DNA of 64,000 nt, from contig CAKMRJ010005745.1 of assembly GCA_928212115.1 (NCBI GenBank), positions 77,226,499 to 77,290,498 on the forward strand, written 5' to 3'. This DNA comes from Lactuca virosa. Lineage: Eukaryota; Streptophyta; Magnoliopsida; Asterales; Asteraceae. Positions within the stretch are counted from its first letter, which is position 1; the number at the start of each line of letters is the position of its first letter. The notes below the pieces were generated by a model that had not been told where the DNA came from, did no database searches, and saw nothing but the letters and a program-made list of their open reading frames with translations. Made by a program: the position numbers and the translations under genes. Positions 52,945 through 64,000 of the stretch are shown piece after piece.

Positions 52945-53600
52945 TCAACACCCGATATATATAACTGAGTTGATTGAATATCCCAAAAATATCCCCTCAT
53001 CAGCTTTGGACTGAAAATTCGAAAGGTTATCTTTGAGATTCATTATGAAACCCCTACAACCAAAAACATGGAGAAATTTCACATTTAGTTTTTGATTGTT
53101 AATTATTTCATATGGGGTGATATTAAAACGACGATGAATAAATGATCGGTTTTGAGTGAAACATGTTGTCGAAACCGCTTCTGCCCAGAGATATTGTGGA
53201 AGATTCGCATAGGTGAGCATCGTTCTTGCTGCTTCGCATAAAGACATGTTTCTCCTTTCGACAACACCATTTTGTTGTGGTGTGTAAGGAGATGAAAAAT
53301 TATGTGTAATCCCACGATCAGCCAAAAACGAATCAAGAACATGATTCTTGAATTTTGAGCCATTATCACTTTTTATTTTTCTGACTTTCTTCCTCAACCT
53401 GAGTTCAATGTGCTTGATGAAATCAATCATTACTTGAGCAGTTTCAGACTTCTGACGAAGAAAGAAAACCCACGTAAACCGTGAAAAATCATCGACATGA
53501 AATCAATATTTACTTCTTCTTGTTGAGAGTCTCAACAGTCGAAGGTCCACAAAGGTCAATGTGAAGAAGTTCCAAAGGTTCAATGATATTCGAATCGATG
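52945..53600 (-). pseudogene. SIRE-like integrase
   Basis: The core is readable: KIKSDNGSKFKN carries the second catalytic Asp, and SSPYTPQQNGVVERRN the Glu. PQYLWAEAVSTTCFTQNR, FLHVFGCRGFI and KADEGIFLGYS follow. The first Asp block lies in a broken frame near 53480-53530. It is not functional. Confidence 0.85.
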
Positions 53601-53632
53601 AAAATTGGATGACCTTGACGATGTTGCTTCCC

Positions 53633-54170
53633 CTATTCATACGCTGAACACAACGAATCGTTATCAAATTTTAAAACAGGTAAGCCTCGAACAAGATCAT
53701 TTACCACAAATTTATTCTGATTTTTGAAATTCAAATGAGATAACCTTCGATGCCACAACCAGCTCAAATCAGATGATGCCTTCGAAAGTAAACAAACCGA
53801 GGGAACACCAATAATCGGCTTGATGTCGAGAGTGAACATATCACCTTTTCTCTTAGACTTGAGCAAAACTTCTTTAGTTTCTTTGTTCGAAATGACACTA
53901 CTTTCCTCATCGAAGACCACTTGATTACCAGTGCCCACAACAAGTTGTGAAACGCTTACCAAGTTGTGTTTAAGACCTTCGGCATATGCCACTCGATTAA
54001 CTGTGAACTTCCCATTTATAACTTTCCCGTAGCCTTTAACCTTACACTTCCAATTATTTCCAAATTTTACGACTCTAGCATTTTCCAAACTTTGATAATC
54101 TCGCAGATTTTCCTTTCGACCTGTCATGTGACGAGAGCAACCACTGTTGATTTACCAGTGTTCATAGTAT
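53633..54170 (-). pseudogene. SIRE-like protease end and pre-integrase domain
   Basis: The protease active site reads INSGCSRHMTG instead of the usual DSG form, so the catalytic Asp is Asn here (codon at about 54146-54148), and a stop lies just before it. The pre-integrase motif LWHRRLSHLNFKNQNKF and CSAYE follow; the second Cys of the usual CSACE is Tyr. Confidence 0.8.
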
Positions 54171-55934
54171 TGCTCGTCACTTAACACATGTGATCAATTA
54201 AAGAATTTAGGTCCCCAAGGCTTTTTGGGTCCTTGGTGATTAGAGCGAAATGCATTATGAAATGAAGAACCTAAAACCCAATTTCAAACTTTACATTTCA
54301 AACTATCTATTAAATCAACTTCGATAGACTTAGGTATCAAAATGAAATCATTCATTGGTTTAGGTTCAACACAGACTTTCCCTTTTTCATCAGTAGTTCT
54401 TTTTGCCTCAACTTTTGCTTTGGGAACTTCTTTCCATTTTCGAACAAGAGGATTGGATTCCAATGACGAAGAACTTCTAGTATGGGACTCATTCAAGTAG
54501 ATTTCGTAAGCAGACTTGATTTCCTCTTGAGAAAACTTTCCAGATTGATAAGGTTTTCCTTTTCCTTTGAGCCAATGATTGAGGTTCTTTGTGTCAGACT
54601 TTCCTTTTACGAATGAAGCTTTGACTGACTGCTTCGAAACAAGATTAGGAAATTGAGGTTGTTTAGGTATAAAAAGGTTATTTTCTAGTTCTTTTAACAT
54701 TCAATTTTTCAAAATCTCTTTTTGGAAATGATGATTTGACATGAGTTTGAAAACGATTTTGGAAAATTTTGTTATAACCAACAGATGTTCGATTATAAAC
54801 TTGTTGTCCTTTCAAAAAAATTCTTTGATTGTGAAATTGATGAAAATTTCCTTGTGCATTTTGATGAAAACCATTTTTATGAAAATAGTCTTGTGAAGAC
54901 CTTTCATTTTTTCGATTAGGAACAAAATTCATTCGTTGTTGGTTTTGAACAAAATTTTCATTTCCTGGTTTTTGAACATTCGGTTGTTGAATTGACTTTT
55001 GAACTTTGGAATGACTTTTAGAAAAATCATTTTGTTTTTGAGCCGATCTGTTCTGAACAAAAGACTTATTTTGTGAAGAAGTCTTAACTTGTTCAGCCTT
55101 TTTCAGTTCAGACAATTTTTTTAACAAAACTTTTTGTTTTTTACAAGACTCAACATTTTGCCAATAAACATTTTCCCTTGCTTTTGACATCGAAATTCCT
55201 TCTTCTTTTGAAATCTTTTGAATTTGTTCATAGAAAATATGAGATTTGGTGTTTTGATTTTGAGAAACAGATTCATTTGATGGTTCAACCACATTTGCTT
55301 TTTTCTTTCTTAACTTCCCAATTTCTTTTTGGTTTTTGCCTTTGAAAAGTATATGAGTTCTTATTAAGATTATTTTCAACCGTGCTTTGGTTTGAGAAAA
55401 ACCCTTCTTTCAAAGCTCCTTTGTTATCTTCAACAACAATTTTGTTGATATCAGGATTAACTTTGTCTCCATTGCTTGTGGTGACAAACACCTGATTGGG
55501 AAACACCACATCATCGATACATTTGAACTTTGGATAAACAACTGAGTTCGATTCGAGAAAATGAGGGCCTTTTTCTTTCATCACTTTTTCGAATTTATTT
55601 GTTTCCTCATACACTTGATCAACAACAAATCTTGGAATAGTTGTTTCACTCGGAACATCTTCGTCATCATTATCACTATCTGTTTGACTATCTTCGACAA
55701 TCACACGATCATAGTCATAAACTTTCGATGTTGAGGGTTGGTCAGTGTTAACTTTAACCAAAGAATCGTCAAAAAATTATTTACCCTTGCTTATCGAAGT
55801 GACATTAATGACAGATAACTGAGAACAATCAACAACTTCCTCAGCCTCAATTTCACTGATATTATCAGAATCATCTTCGATATTAGCAAAAATGTGTTGA
55901 GAGTCACATGTCGAATTCTTAGTCTTTTTCAAAA
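54150..55934 (-). pseudogene. SIRE-like Gag-Pol spacer
   Basis: Frames 55285-55761, 54678-55379 and 54284-54700 form one broken coding region. It is acidic first (DSQTDSDNDDEDVPSE), then rich in Gln, Asn, Lys and Phe (FVQNRSAQKQNDFSKSHSK). It connects Gag to protease, and its function is unknown. Stops separate the frames. Confidence 0.65.
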
Positions 55935-57379
55935 GAACAAAATACTGAAATCGTCCCTATGGTTTGGGTAAAATTACGTGTTGGGTCCCTAACTTTTTTT
56001 TGCACTCGGACCGTCCCTAACATATCATTTTGTTGCGTTTACAGTCCCTTATAGAGATAAAAAGACTATATTGCCCTTGGTATTTTCTTTTTCAGTTTTT
56101 TTATATTTATAAATTATTTATTAATTAAAAGAAATATAAATAATTTATAAATAAGTGGGTCCAACTACCCTTCTCCCTTCCCCTCCACCTTCCACCTTCC
56201 ACCATCCACCTCCGACAACCACCGTTCAACCTCCACAGTTCACCTCCAACATCATCTTCGTTCAACATGGTTCATCTCCAATTCACCTCTGACAACCACC
56301 ATCAATTACTACCCCACCACTTTTTACAAAATCAAAACCTGCAACTACCCCCACCACTATTTATGAAATCAAAACTTGCAATCTATTAAGTAAACCAAAC
56401 CAAAAATCAAAACCAAATCCTATAAAAATGATTGATGCTCTACAACTACAGATTTGGAACATCAATTGAGGGGAGGCAGTGAAAGGCACAAAGCAACCAC
56501 CAACATGAAATCGCCTCCTTTATCATCTCAAAAAAGCACAAAGCTCCGACGAAAATTCACCGGAAATAACATCACTCAAATCGATTTGCACCATTAACCA
56601 CCGATATGTACCACCGGAGGCTGCTAGAAGCCTTTAAGGACCAATACCATCACATTCTCCACCGCCGGAAGGGGATCTGAAGCACTGTAGGAAGAAGATA
56701 TGGTTCGTCAGTCCACCGAGAGGTCCGGTCAATGACTGTATCTGCTCCCTCCTCGTTCCTCCCTCTTCGACATCTAACTGAATAGATATTTATGAAATTG
56801 TCCCTACGACGATGGTGAAGGTGACCGCCGCCGCCATCGATTTGTAAAAGGGTTTAGGGGTATCGGTGATTCTCTCTACTTTGTTTTCCTCCCTTCTTGT
56901 CACTGTGACATTGTGGTGGATTTGGTGGTGATGGTTTCATGGTATTGTGGCGGTGGTGGCTTCAGGGTGGCAGTGGAAAGCATATCTGGAAGATTTCGGT
57001 GTTTAGTATCGATTTTCAGGCGACCGGGGAGAGGTGGTTTCAGGGGAGTCGATGTTTCCGGTGGGAGTGGATCTATGGCGGTGGTGATGTTCTTCAGATG
57101 AACTGAAACAAGAGAGGACATGGGGAGTGTGGGGTGTAGGGTTTTAGGTGGGTCCTTTTTCAAGCTTATTTAATAATTTATATTATTTAATAAAAAACGA
57201 ATAATAAAAAACTGAAAATGAAAAAACAAAGGGCAATATAGTCTTTTTATCTTTACGAGGGATGAAAAACGTAATAAAATCAAAACATAGGGACGGTCCG
57301 AGTTCAAAAAAACATAGGACTGAACGTGCAAATTTCTACAAACCACAGGGACAATTTCAGTAATTTGTTCTTTTCAAAA
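55926..57379. mobile_element. Non-autonomous Mutator-like element with 9-bp TSD
   Basis: The element spans 55935-57370 (1436 bp) and is flanked by TTTTCAAAA at 55926-55934 and 57371-57379, the 9-bp duplication expected of MULEs. The ends are inverted: GAACAAAATACTGAAAT on the left, and on the right its complement begins GAACAAATTACTGAAAT. Similarity continues through GTCCCTATGGTTTG versus GTCCCTGTGGTTTG. No transposase frame is present. The core (about 56160-57140) is much more GC-rich than the ends, and its short open frames look non-specific. Confidence 0.85.
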
Positions 57380-58442
57380 TTTTCATTTGTTCGTTTAGGG
57401 TTAAAGTCTCGTTTACAATATGAACCAGATCATTTGCATCTAAACATTCATCTATCTTAACAATACCATATGCATATGAGTCATTTGGGACCTTGTCAAA
57501 CTCAGAAATCTTTTTCTCACAGTCATAGGATGTCAAATCTATTTTCTCCCTTTCGAATGTCAAAAAGGGCAAAAGTTTCCTATGTTGTTCCTTACTTATG
57601 TCAGATGAATGATGGAAGGCAGTCTATTTAGCATATAATCTTTTGGCTGAATTACAGTAAATGTTACGTTGTTTTAACAAAGTACAATTATCCAATCTCA
57701 AATTATCCTTATCACAAGTACATTCTTAAATTGCAATTCTATATTGTCTATTCTACACCTCTTCGCTTCGAGCCTTTTCTGAGATTCTAGCAGTACAGAT
57801 TTTGATTTCTCAGCATCACTACTAACAGAAATAAGCATGTCATTAACGTAAGATAAAGTATTATCGAAGTCGGATAAAATAACATCATTCATCTGACATA
57901 AGTATTTAAGAAGAGAACGTACTTTCGAAGTCATTGGAGACTTGTCAGCACCAGTAGAAACAAAGCAACTTCCTGTCACCTTCTCCTAATCCTCACTTTC
58001 CTCTTCAAACCTTGCATACATGGCTCCATGTGTGGGGTTTCACATTTCCTCATCATCTGATCCAGATGACCAGATTTGGTAAGTTCCACCCCCTTCGCCA
58101 CTTCCTTTTGCAACAAGAGACATCCCCTTCGTTCTAGGTCTCACTTCTTCTAGCCTTTAAACATGATAAGCTTCGTCCTTTCACTCTTTCCTTCTTCTCT
58201 TCTCTCTTCCTCAACATACAATCGATTGCCATATGGTTCGCACCATTGCAGTAATGACAATCGAAACCAAAATCACCCTTCAATTTCTTTTCCGGCTTCT
58301 CAACCTCAGACTTGTTTTCTTTCTTCTCCACCTTTGTTTTCTCTCTCACATTCTTTACATATGAGTTTCCCTTGAAATCCCTTCCTTTAAACTTCAGATT
58401 GAATGGCTTTTTGTAAAAATTCTTGACTTTAATGTTCGAATA
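57380..58442 (-). pseudogene. SIRE-like Gag region
   Basis: Minus-strand frames give a Lys/Glu-rich leader and the zinc knuckle CHYCNGANHMAIDC near 58200-58270. Downstream is a helical block (SLLKYLCQMNDVILSDFDNT, 57698-57979), then a charged block to 57357. Gag is cut at its N-terminus by the Gypsy LTR at 58443 and at its C-terminus by the MULE. Confidence 0.75.
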
Positions 58443-61020
58443 TGTAACATCCCGTTATTTTCCTATTTGTAAAGTCAACACAAGTCAACACAAGTCAACC
58501 GAAGTCAAACTAAAGTCAACTAAAGTTCTTTTTATTATTTGGAGTTTTATTTAAGGTTATGATAATAACCTTTATTTGCTAAAATCTTTATAATATCCAT
58601 AGTTGAATTTAGAAGGAAAAGGCTTAAAATCGAGAACTTCGCATCTTATTCTTGCCTCGGACCGTATACACTTCGGGCCGCAAAGAGCTTACGACCGTAA
58701 ACACCTCGGACCGTAAACTCCTCGCAGGCCGTAAACGAGGCTCCGACCGTAAACTGCTAACCGACTTCGGACCGCAAACTTCTCGGCCGTAAACCCTCGC
58801 ATACATATATAGATTTCCTTCATTTTTTCTTCATTTCTCATATCCTCCAGTCAAGAACTCTCAAATTCTCTCAAGTACCATCAAGAACACTTCTAATTCT
58901 CACCAAATTTGTAAGTGATTCTTCCATTCCTAAGTTGATATCCTTGCTTAATCTAGTTAAAACCTATGATTTCATCCATGAAATCATTTCTTTTGGTTAG
59001 ATCATCAAGAACACCAAGAACACATACTAGTTCTTTAGACCGTGAACACCTCATTCAAGCTTCAAAATGTAAGTATACATCCTAATACTAGTTATTCTAT
59101 AGAAATTCATAACTTACAACCTTGAAATCAATCAATTCCAAGAACAATGAGAGTTTACGGCCATGAACATCTCCCTTGGCCGTAAACTCCTATGAAGAAC
59201 ATCTTAGACCGTAAACTCCATGGCCATGAACACCTTGTGTGGCCGTAAACCCCTTTAGAACAATCACATGTGATTGTAACACTTAAATTCAAGTGTTTTC
59301 TAGTCCCTAAAGTGGTTTCCTATCATAATTAATTGTTATATACACTAATTATATCCATATATGTATCAATATATGCTTAATAGGATCCGTTGTGTTCAAA
59401 ACTTCACTTGACACTTAGCATCCTACACCAACCTTACATTTGAATAACTTACAACAGGTGAGTTCATACCCCCATATTTTCATAGTTTTTATTGTTTTAA
59501 GGTGGGGGGGGGGGAATACAAGTCTAACACAAAGGTTTTGTGTATTAACAAGTGTTCAAATATCTTATCAAAGTTATCATTAAATCAAATGGTTTTCAAT
59601 GATGTTTCAAAATGACATCAAGTCACCAAAATGAATTTCAAAATATCAAACTTCTTTTAAAATATAAACTTATATTTTCCCCATAAATCATACTAGTATA
59701 CATATATTTATATAAATAAGATTTAAAAGATTTAGGACTGATAACCTACTTTGGTTCCTTTTCCTTGTTTGGATGTGGGATTACAAGTATCAATTATTTG
59801 TCCGAGTTTCATTTAAATTTTACTTATATATATTTGTATATGTATACAAGTATAAAAGTTTGTTCATTTAGTTTCAATTACCCTTTGTAACAAGTTGAGC
59901 AAGGGGTTGTATTCATGAATACTAGGTATCAATACAGAAAGTACATATAAATTATAATAGGTATAATTTATGATTCACAGAACATTAATTCATGATTCAA
60001 GCATACTAGAGTACATTGTTTTACAAAAACAAAGGTTTAATTCAAAACTATCCAAGTGTATACATTCTTTCAGATACAGGTTAAGAGTACTAATTCAAGA
60101 ACATACTATTAATCATTTATTTCAGAATGATTGAGTTTTCATAAGTATTATACATGTAACGTTTATATGCTTTTATGAGTCAAGTAGTACAGATTGTTTA
60201 ATTCATTTAAACAGTATAGTAAAATCCTGACATTATAACCAGAATCTCCAGCCGGGGATCGAAACAATGTGTGTATAGATCTATATTGGGATTGACAACC
60301 CCGCACTCGGACTGCTAGCTACAGTCAGGCATACACGCCTGTGAGTGACAAATTGTTATCAACATGTGTTCAGCGCACTCATAGCGTTGGATCAGGTCAT
60401 CTAGTCAGTATGGTTATAATAACTCATTAAAAGATATTAACAATACGTTAGTGTATAGTTAACTAAACTTATGTACTATTTCAAAATACTAGTTTACTAG
60501 ATTCAGTTTACAGGAATACATTACAATTTACAATAACAGTTAATGAATTCAGACATACTCATAGATACAAGTTTACAAAAGGATTACAAATACAGAACAT
60601 TGGTTTACAAATAGAACAGTTTTATGCAACTAAACTACTTTTCATATACAGCAGAAAATATAAGATTTTCTGGAAACAGTTTACATATTCAAGAAATAGA
60701 AGACATTCTTTCAGAACATAAATACTTATGCACTCACTCAACTTTATGTTGATACTCTCTTTTCAAATTACTTGTATTCTCAGGGAACCAGTAAACAGGT
60801 ACTCCCCATGCTTTTAAGAAGATGGAGCTGTTTATGTCTTGTCTTCTTCTTTTGTACAACTTTTTAGTTACAGTATACATTCGTGAAACTCATGTAAATA
60901 TTTATACTTTTTAATACAATGGTTGTTTGTACTTTGATTACTATTATACATGTGTTGTGATACTACAAATGAAGTCCTCCACCCCCGGACGTTTCCGCCG
61001 TCTGGTTTGGGGGTGTGACA
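58443..61020 (+). repeat. 5' LTR (2578 bp) of a large Ty3/gypsy element
   Basis: It begins TGTAACATCCCG and ends GGGGGTGTGACA, a near-inverted pair, directly before a primer-binding site. It carries about fourteen copies of GACCGTAAAC, GGCCGTAAAC or close variants between 58660 and 59260, and an 11-base G-run at 59504-59514. The 3' LTR lies beyond the window, so the TSD cannot be tested. Confidence 0.85.
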
Positions 61021-61023
61021 GAT

Positions 61024-61035
61024 TGGAATGAGAGC
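61024..61035 (+). promoter_or_regulatory. Degenerate primer-binding site
   Basis: TGGAATGAGAGC differs at two positions from TGGTATCAGAGC (initiator tRNA-Met type) and lies three bases after the LTR. Confidence 0.75.
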
Positions 61036-61772
61036 ATTGTTTATTGTGAACTTAGTATATCAATCCATAAAAGATATACAAAATATAAATACATTTGGGG
61101 CTGAGAGCTCTGAGTACAAGTATACTTTTAAAAATTTAATTATTTTTATAAGAAGTATACTAACACTTATCTGCAAGTACAATATAAAATCATAAGAACT
61201 TAAAAGTGTTTGGATGTTGAATATTACAGTCAAACCTGGACAGTTATGTAATCATATCTGGGATTAATATAGCCTGATCAACTATATTGATTTGAGATAT
61301 GACCAACATGTGTTTGGGAGTGATAGTAGTGTTGTGGCATGTCTAAAACTTACCAACTATACATATTCAGAAGAACTTTAGAACAGAACATAAAGATTAA
61401 AAATACTATAGGGGTATTTTAGGCACTATATACTAATAACACACATGTGAAATCAGTAGAACAATCAAGGGTAGAACTATAAATATTAAGGGTATATTAC
61501 AATTATATATAATTAAAGTTATATAGACTAAGAATATGTGATATGGCTTCATTTCCTGTTCCTTGTTTGGTTGTGGATTTAGAGCCGGGTCATTTAATCG
61601 AAGGTCGAATATAACCAAGTTATATATAATTAATATGAACTTTATAGTTATAGTAATATCTAGAACAAGTTGTACTTAGTACATTATTTGTTAATTGTAG
61701 GTCTTTCTTGTAGAAACTTATCGTTACTAACTATATCCTATATCTCTTATCCCTATTCTCGCTTAGATAACA
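61036..61772 (+). other. Leader of the Gypsy element
   Basis: AT-rich and non-coding, between the primer-binding site and the extra ORF. Confidence 0.6.
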
Positions 61773-62384
61773 ATGGCTGGATTTCACATACCCGGAGACC
61801 CTTATTTCCCTGATCAAGAACAAGATGCAGAGCCAGAAGAAAATCACGAAATTCCCTTAGATGATGATTTTGCATAAAGCTTTCCTGAAGACAATGATTC
61901 TGAATCAGAAGCCTATAATCCACCACCAATTGTTCAAAATCCTAACCCTCGTCCAGTTTTCCAAGGTCCGACGCCTATATGAGTAGAAAGCTTGGAAACA
62001 TGGAGTCAAGAGCAGGGTCAACCAATGCCTTACAACGGAGACAGAAGCTTCTACAACTTAAGCGAAGGAGGTTGAGCAGACAGAGTCCTGCCGATTATAG
62101 TCAACATAGTTGCTCGAAATGAAATTCAGGGTAGAACAACCATCAACCGAATCAGGGAAGTTGATGTCAATGTGAGAATTAATACAATCAGTATTAATTG
62201 TCTTGAATATGCTCGTGAGAGAGATACAAGGGACAATGAATCTCTATTGCAAGCATTAGCTGAAACTCGAGCTGAAGTCATAGAGATTCGAGCACGCCTG
62301 ACAGTGTATGAAAGACATCTGCTTGCTATGGAGCGTCAAATGGATGAGATGAGATTTCATCCAAATGATACCCGTCGCCATTAG
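61773..62384 (+). pseudogene. Extra ORF upstream of gag, three in-frame stops
   Basis: Starting at ATG 61773 (MAGFHIPGDPYFPDQEQDAE), one frame runs about 203 codons to TAG at 62382-62384. It is interrupted only by TAA at 61875, TGA at 61980 and TGA at 62073. The N-terminal half is acidic and Pro-rich (DNDSESEAYNPPP). The C-terminal third is predicted coiled coil (LLQALAETRAEVIEIRARLT, then HLLAMERQMDEM). It precedes gag by about 415 bp. I do not recognise the protein. Extra ORFs before gag are known in some Gypsy lineages such as Ogre; whether this one is related is unknown. Confidence 0.65.
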
Positions 62385-62799
62385 GAAATACTCTACTCGT
62401 TTCCTACTTCACTCTTTTGATTATAGTTAAGTCTATGGATAGGTTTTAGTGTTAGTTTTCAAGTTTTTCAGTAAGACCACGAAAATTTTATTTTCGATAG
62501 GTCTGTATGATGTCGATATTTTTCTCAGAATTTGGCGTATTGTAGACCTGTCTAGGGTCAAGTTTTCTAGACTTATGTATTCAATATGCCAATTTAATCG
62601 ACATGCATTTTCTTAGTAGTTGAAAAATAACCATTCACTTTCATATTATTCAGTTACAAATTGTACTTGTCATAGACTTCTATTTCCAATTCATTCCAAG
62701 ATTCATATCAAACTATATGTTTTAGTTCAAAGATATCAAAATTCATATTCACTCTTGATATCTTACCATCCTTGTATCTTTTGACTTTTATAGAAAAAG
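62385..62799 (+). other. Spacer between the extra ORF and gag
   Basis: Non-coding and T-rich. No motif was identified. Confidence 0.6.
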
Positions 62800-64000
62800 A
62801 TGCCTCCTCGTAAAAATCCAAGGCGTAACATTGTTAATGAAGCGCCAGTGCCACCTCCGCCACCACCTCCTCAGTTTGATCCCGCTATGTTCCAAGCGAC
62901 GGTCACGGTGGCTGTAGCTGCTGCCATGTCTTAAATTAATACTCCTGGATCTAATGGGTCAGGAGCTGGTACAAATCCTTCTAACCATGGCGAAGGTCAT
63001 GGGCACTCGCGAGAGTGCACTTATAAAGATTTTTCCAATGCCAAACCCAGGACCTTTAATGGAACTGGAGGAGTTATGGCATTAAGACAATGGATAGAAA
63101 AGACAGAAGCAATTTTCAAAATCTGCTCCTGTCCAGAGAGCAACAAGGTCAAGTTCGCTACTTGTACCTTTTCGGAAATAGCTTTGACGTGGTGGAATGG
63201 CCACGTTAAGTCACTTACTCTGGTTGTGGCTAATTCAATAAGCTGGGAAAACTTCAAGGCCATGCTAATGCGGGAATATTGCCTGCGAGGCAAAGTCCAA
63301 AAACTTGAGCAGGAACTCTGGGGTCTTTCAATGGTTGGTTCTGACATATCAACCTATACTAGTAGATTCTGCGATCTAGCAATTCTTTGTTCGGATATGG
63401 TTGCTCTGGAGAGCAAGAAGATTGAGAGATATATTTGGGGACTGTCGCCCCAAATTCAATCTAGTGTTTTAGCTTCAAGGCCTGTTACTTTTGATAGTGC
63501 CAAAGAGCTGGCACAATCTCTTATCGACCATGGAGCCCATCAACACTCAGTGGTTGCAGTACCAGAACAACCAAAGGGAAACAACAACGACAATGACAAC
63601 AACAAAAACAACAAGAAGAAGGGTTGGAACAAGAGGAAGGGCAAGTTCTCACAGGATTCGTCAAAGAAGCAACAGTTGGTTATAGTTAATGTTGCTACTG
63701 TACCCGCTGCTGTTCCTGTTAACCCGGTACCAGCTAAGCCTTATGCTGGTAATCTCCCCAAGTGCAACAAGTGCAATTTTCATCATAATGGAAATTGCAG
63801 AGAAATGCAGTGTCATAACTGCAACAGAAAAGGGCATACTACTCGATTCTGTAGAGCACCACCTCAACCACTTAACCAAGTACATGCTGCTGGAGTAGGT
63901 CAAGCGTGCTACAATTATGGTGAAGTGGGACATTTCAAGAAAGATTGTCCTAAAGCTGGAAATCCTGGTGGAGTCGGGAGAATATTATCCCTAGCTCACG
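62800..64000 (+). pseudogene. Gypsy Gag, one premature stop, runs off the window
   Basis: The frame begins MPPRKNPRRN with a Pro run, hits TAA at 62932 (the upstream context suggests a former CAA), and otherwise stays open to the window edge. Retrotrans_gag occupies about residues 80-230 (ALTWWNGHVKSL, FKAMLMREYC). After an Asn/Lys-rich basic stretch come three zinc-knuckle-like motifs: CNKCNFHHNGNC, CHNCNRKGHTTRFC and CYNYGEVGHFKKDC. The last has Tyr in place of the second Cys. Pol must lie to the right of the window. Confidence 0.88.

Larger units (their letters stand above)
51449..58442 (-). mobile_element. Decayed SIRE-like Ty1/copia element, truncated and invaded
   Basis: On the minus strand, gag (58442 leftward), a long spacer, protease, integrase, linker and RT appear in Copia order. 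It lacks RNase H (cut at about 51449) and its 5' end (cut by the Gypsy insertion at 58443). A MULE sits at 55935-57370. Stops and frameshifts occur throughout. The CHYCNGANHM zinc knuckle, the long Gln/Asn-rich spacer and the IN wording suggest the SIRE/Maximus lineage (tentative). Confidence 0.85.

Noticed and set aside
56900..57163. 87-codon Pro-rich frame inside the MULE
   Set aside because: It overlaps an open frame on the other strand in a GC-rich core, with no recognisable domain.

Overview
The window looks like nuclear DNA of a eudicot plant. It is AT-rich, with spliced genes carrying short GT-AG introns, plant gene families, and a dense, nested crop of LTR retrotransposons. LTR ends of the type TGTAACATCCC...GGGTGTTACA and the element mix suggest Asteraceae (possibly a lettuce relative); that placement is an inference I cannot confirm here. 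No CRISPR array, operon or bacterial feature is present.

Layout. 1-7.9 kb: decayed retroelements (an Angela-like Copia on the minus strand with its LTR, and Gypsy LTR ends). 7.9-21.2 kb, minus strand: a broken copy of the DNA polymerase epsilon catalytic subunit gene (POLE/POL2). About 28 exons of the exonuclease-polymerase half survive in frame except for one TAA. The gene then jumps, by an internal deletion, to a few C-terminal exons. A young, complete Tnt1-like Copia element (14925-20562, TSD ATTTG) sits inside exon 4. 21.3-25.1 kb: MULE-like end, Gypsy LTRs and chromovirus fragments. 25.3-34.7 kb: a 5'-truncated Athila-type Gypsy element with pol, an Athila ORF2 and a 3' LTR, which cuts into a Harbinger-like fragment. 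35.2-36.5 kb: an intact ribosomal stalk protein P2 gene with a tandemly duplicated promoter block. 38.3-39.5 kb: an intact four-exon gene for an unrecognised tail-anchored protein. 41.2-46.3 kb: a complete small chromovirus with TSD GAATC and two frameshifts. 47.1-50.8 kb, minus strand: an intact 13-exon CYP71/PPWD1 gene (WD40 plus cyclophilin). 51.4-58.4 kb: a decayed SIRE-like Copia on the minus strand, invaded by a 1436-bp non-autonomous MULE (9-bp TSD) and, at 58443, by a large Gypsy element. That Gypsy has a 2.6-kb LTR, an extra ORF and gag, and runs off the right edge.

Host genes that look functional are RPP2 (translation), the tail-anchored protein gene and CYP71 (chromatin-linked cyclophilin). 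They are separate transcription units with no sign of a shared pathway. Exon models for POLE, CYP71, RPP2 and the tail-anchored gene were read by hand from splice signals; summed exon lengths keep frame (CYP71 625 aa, RPP2 114 aa, tail-anchored protein 290 aa).

The most unusual pattern is that several LTR families here each carry their own short, CpG-containing word repeated many times at irregular spacing: CTCACGACGTGAG, GGCCCGCG and CCGTAAAC. I know of no description of this, but I could not search.
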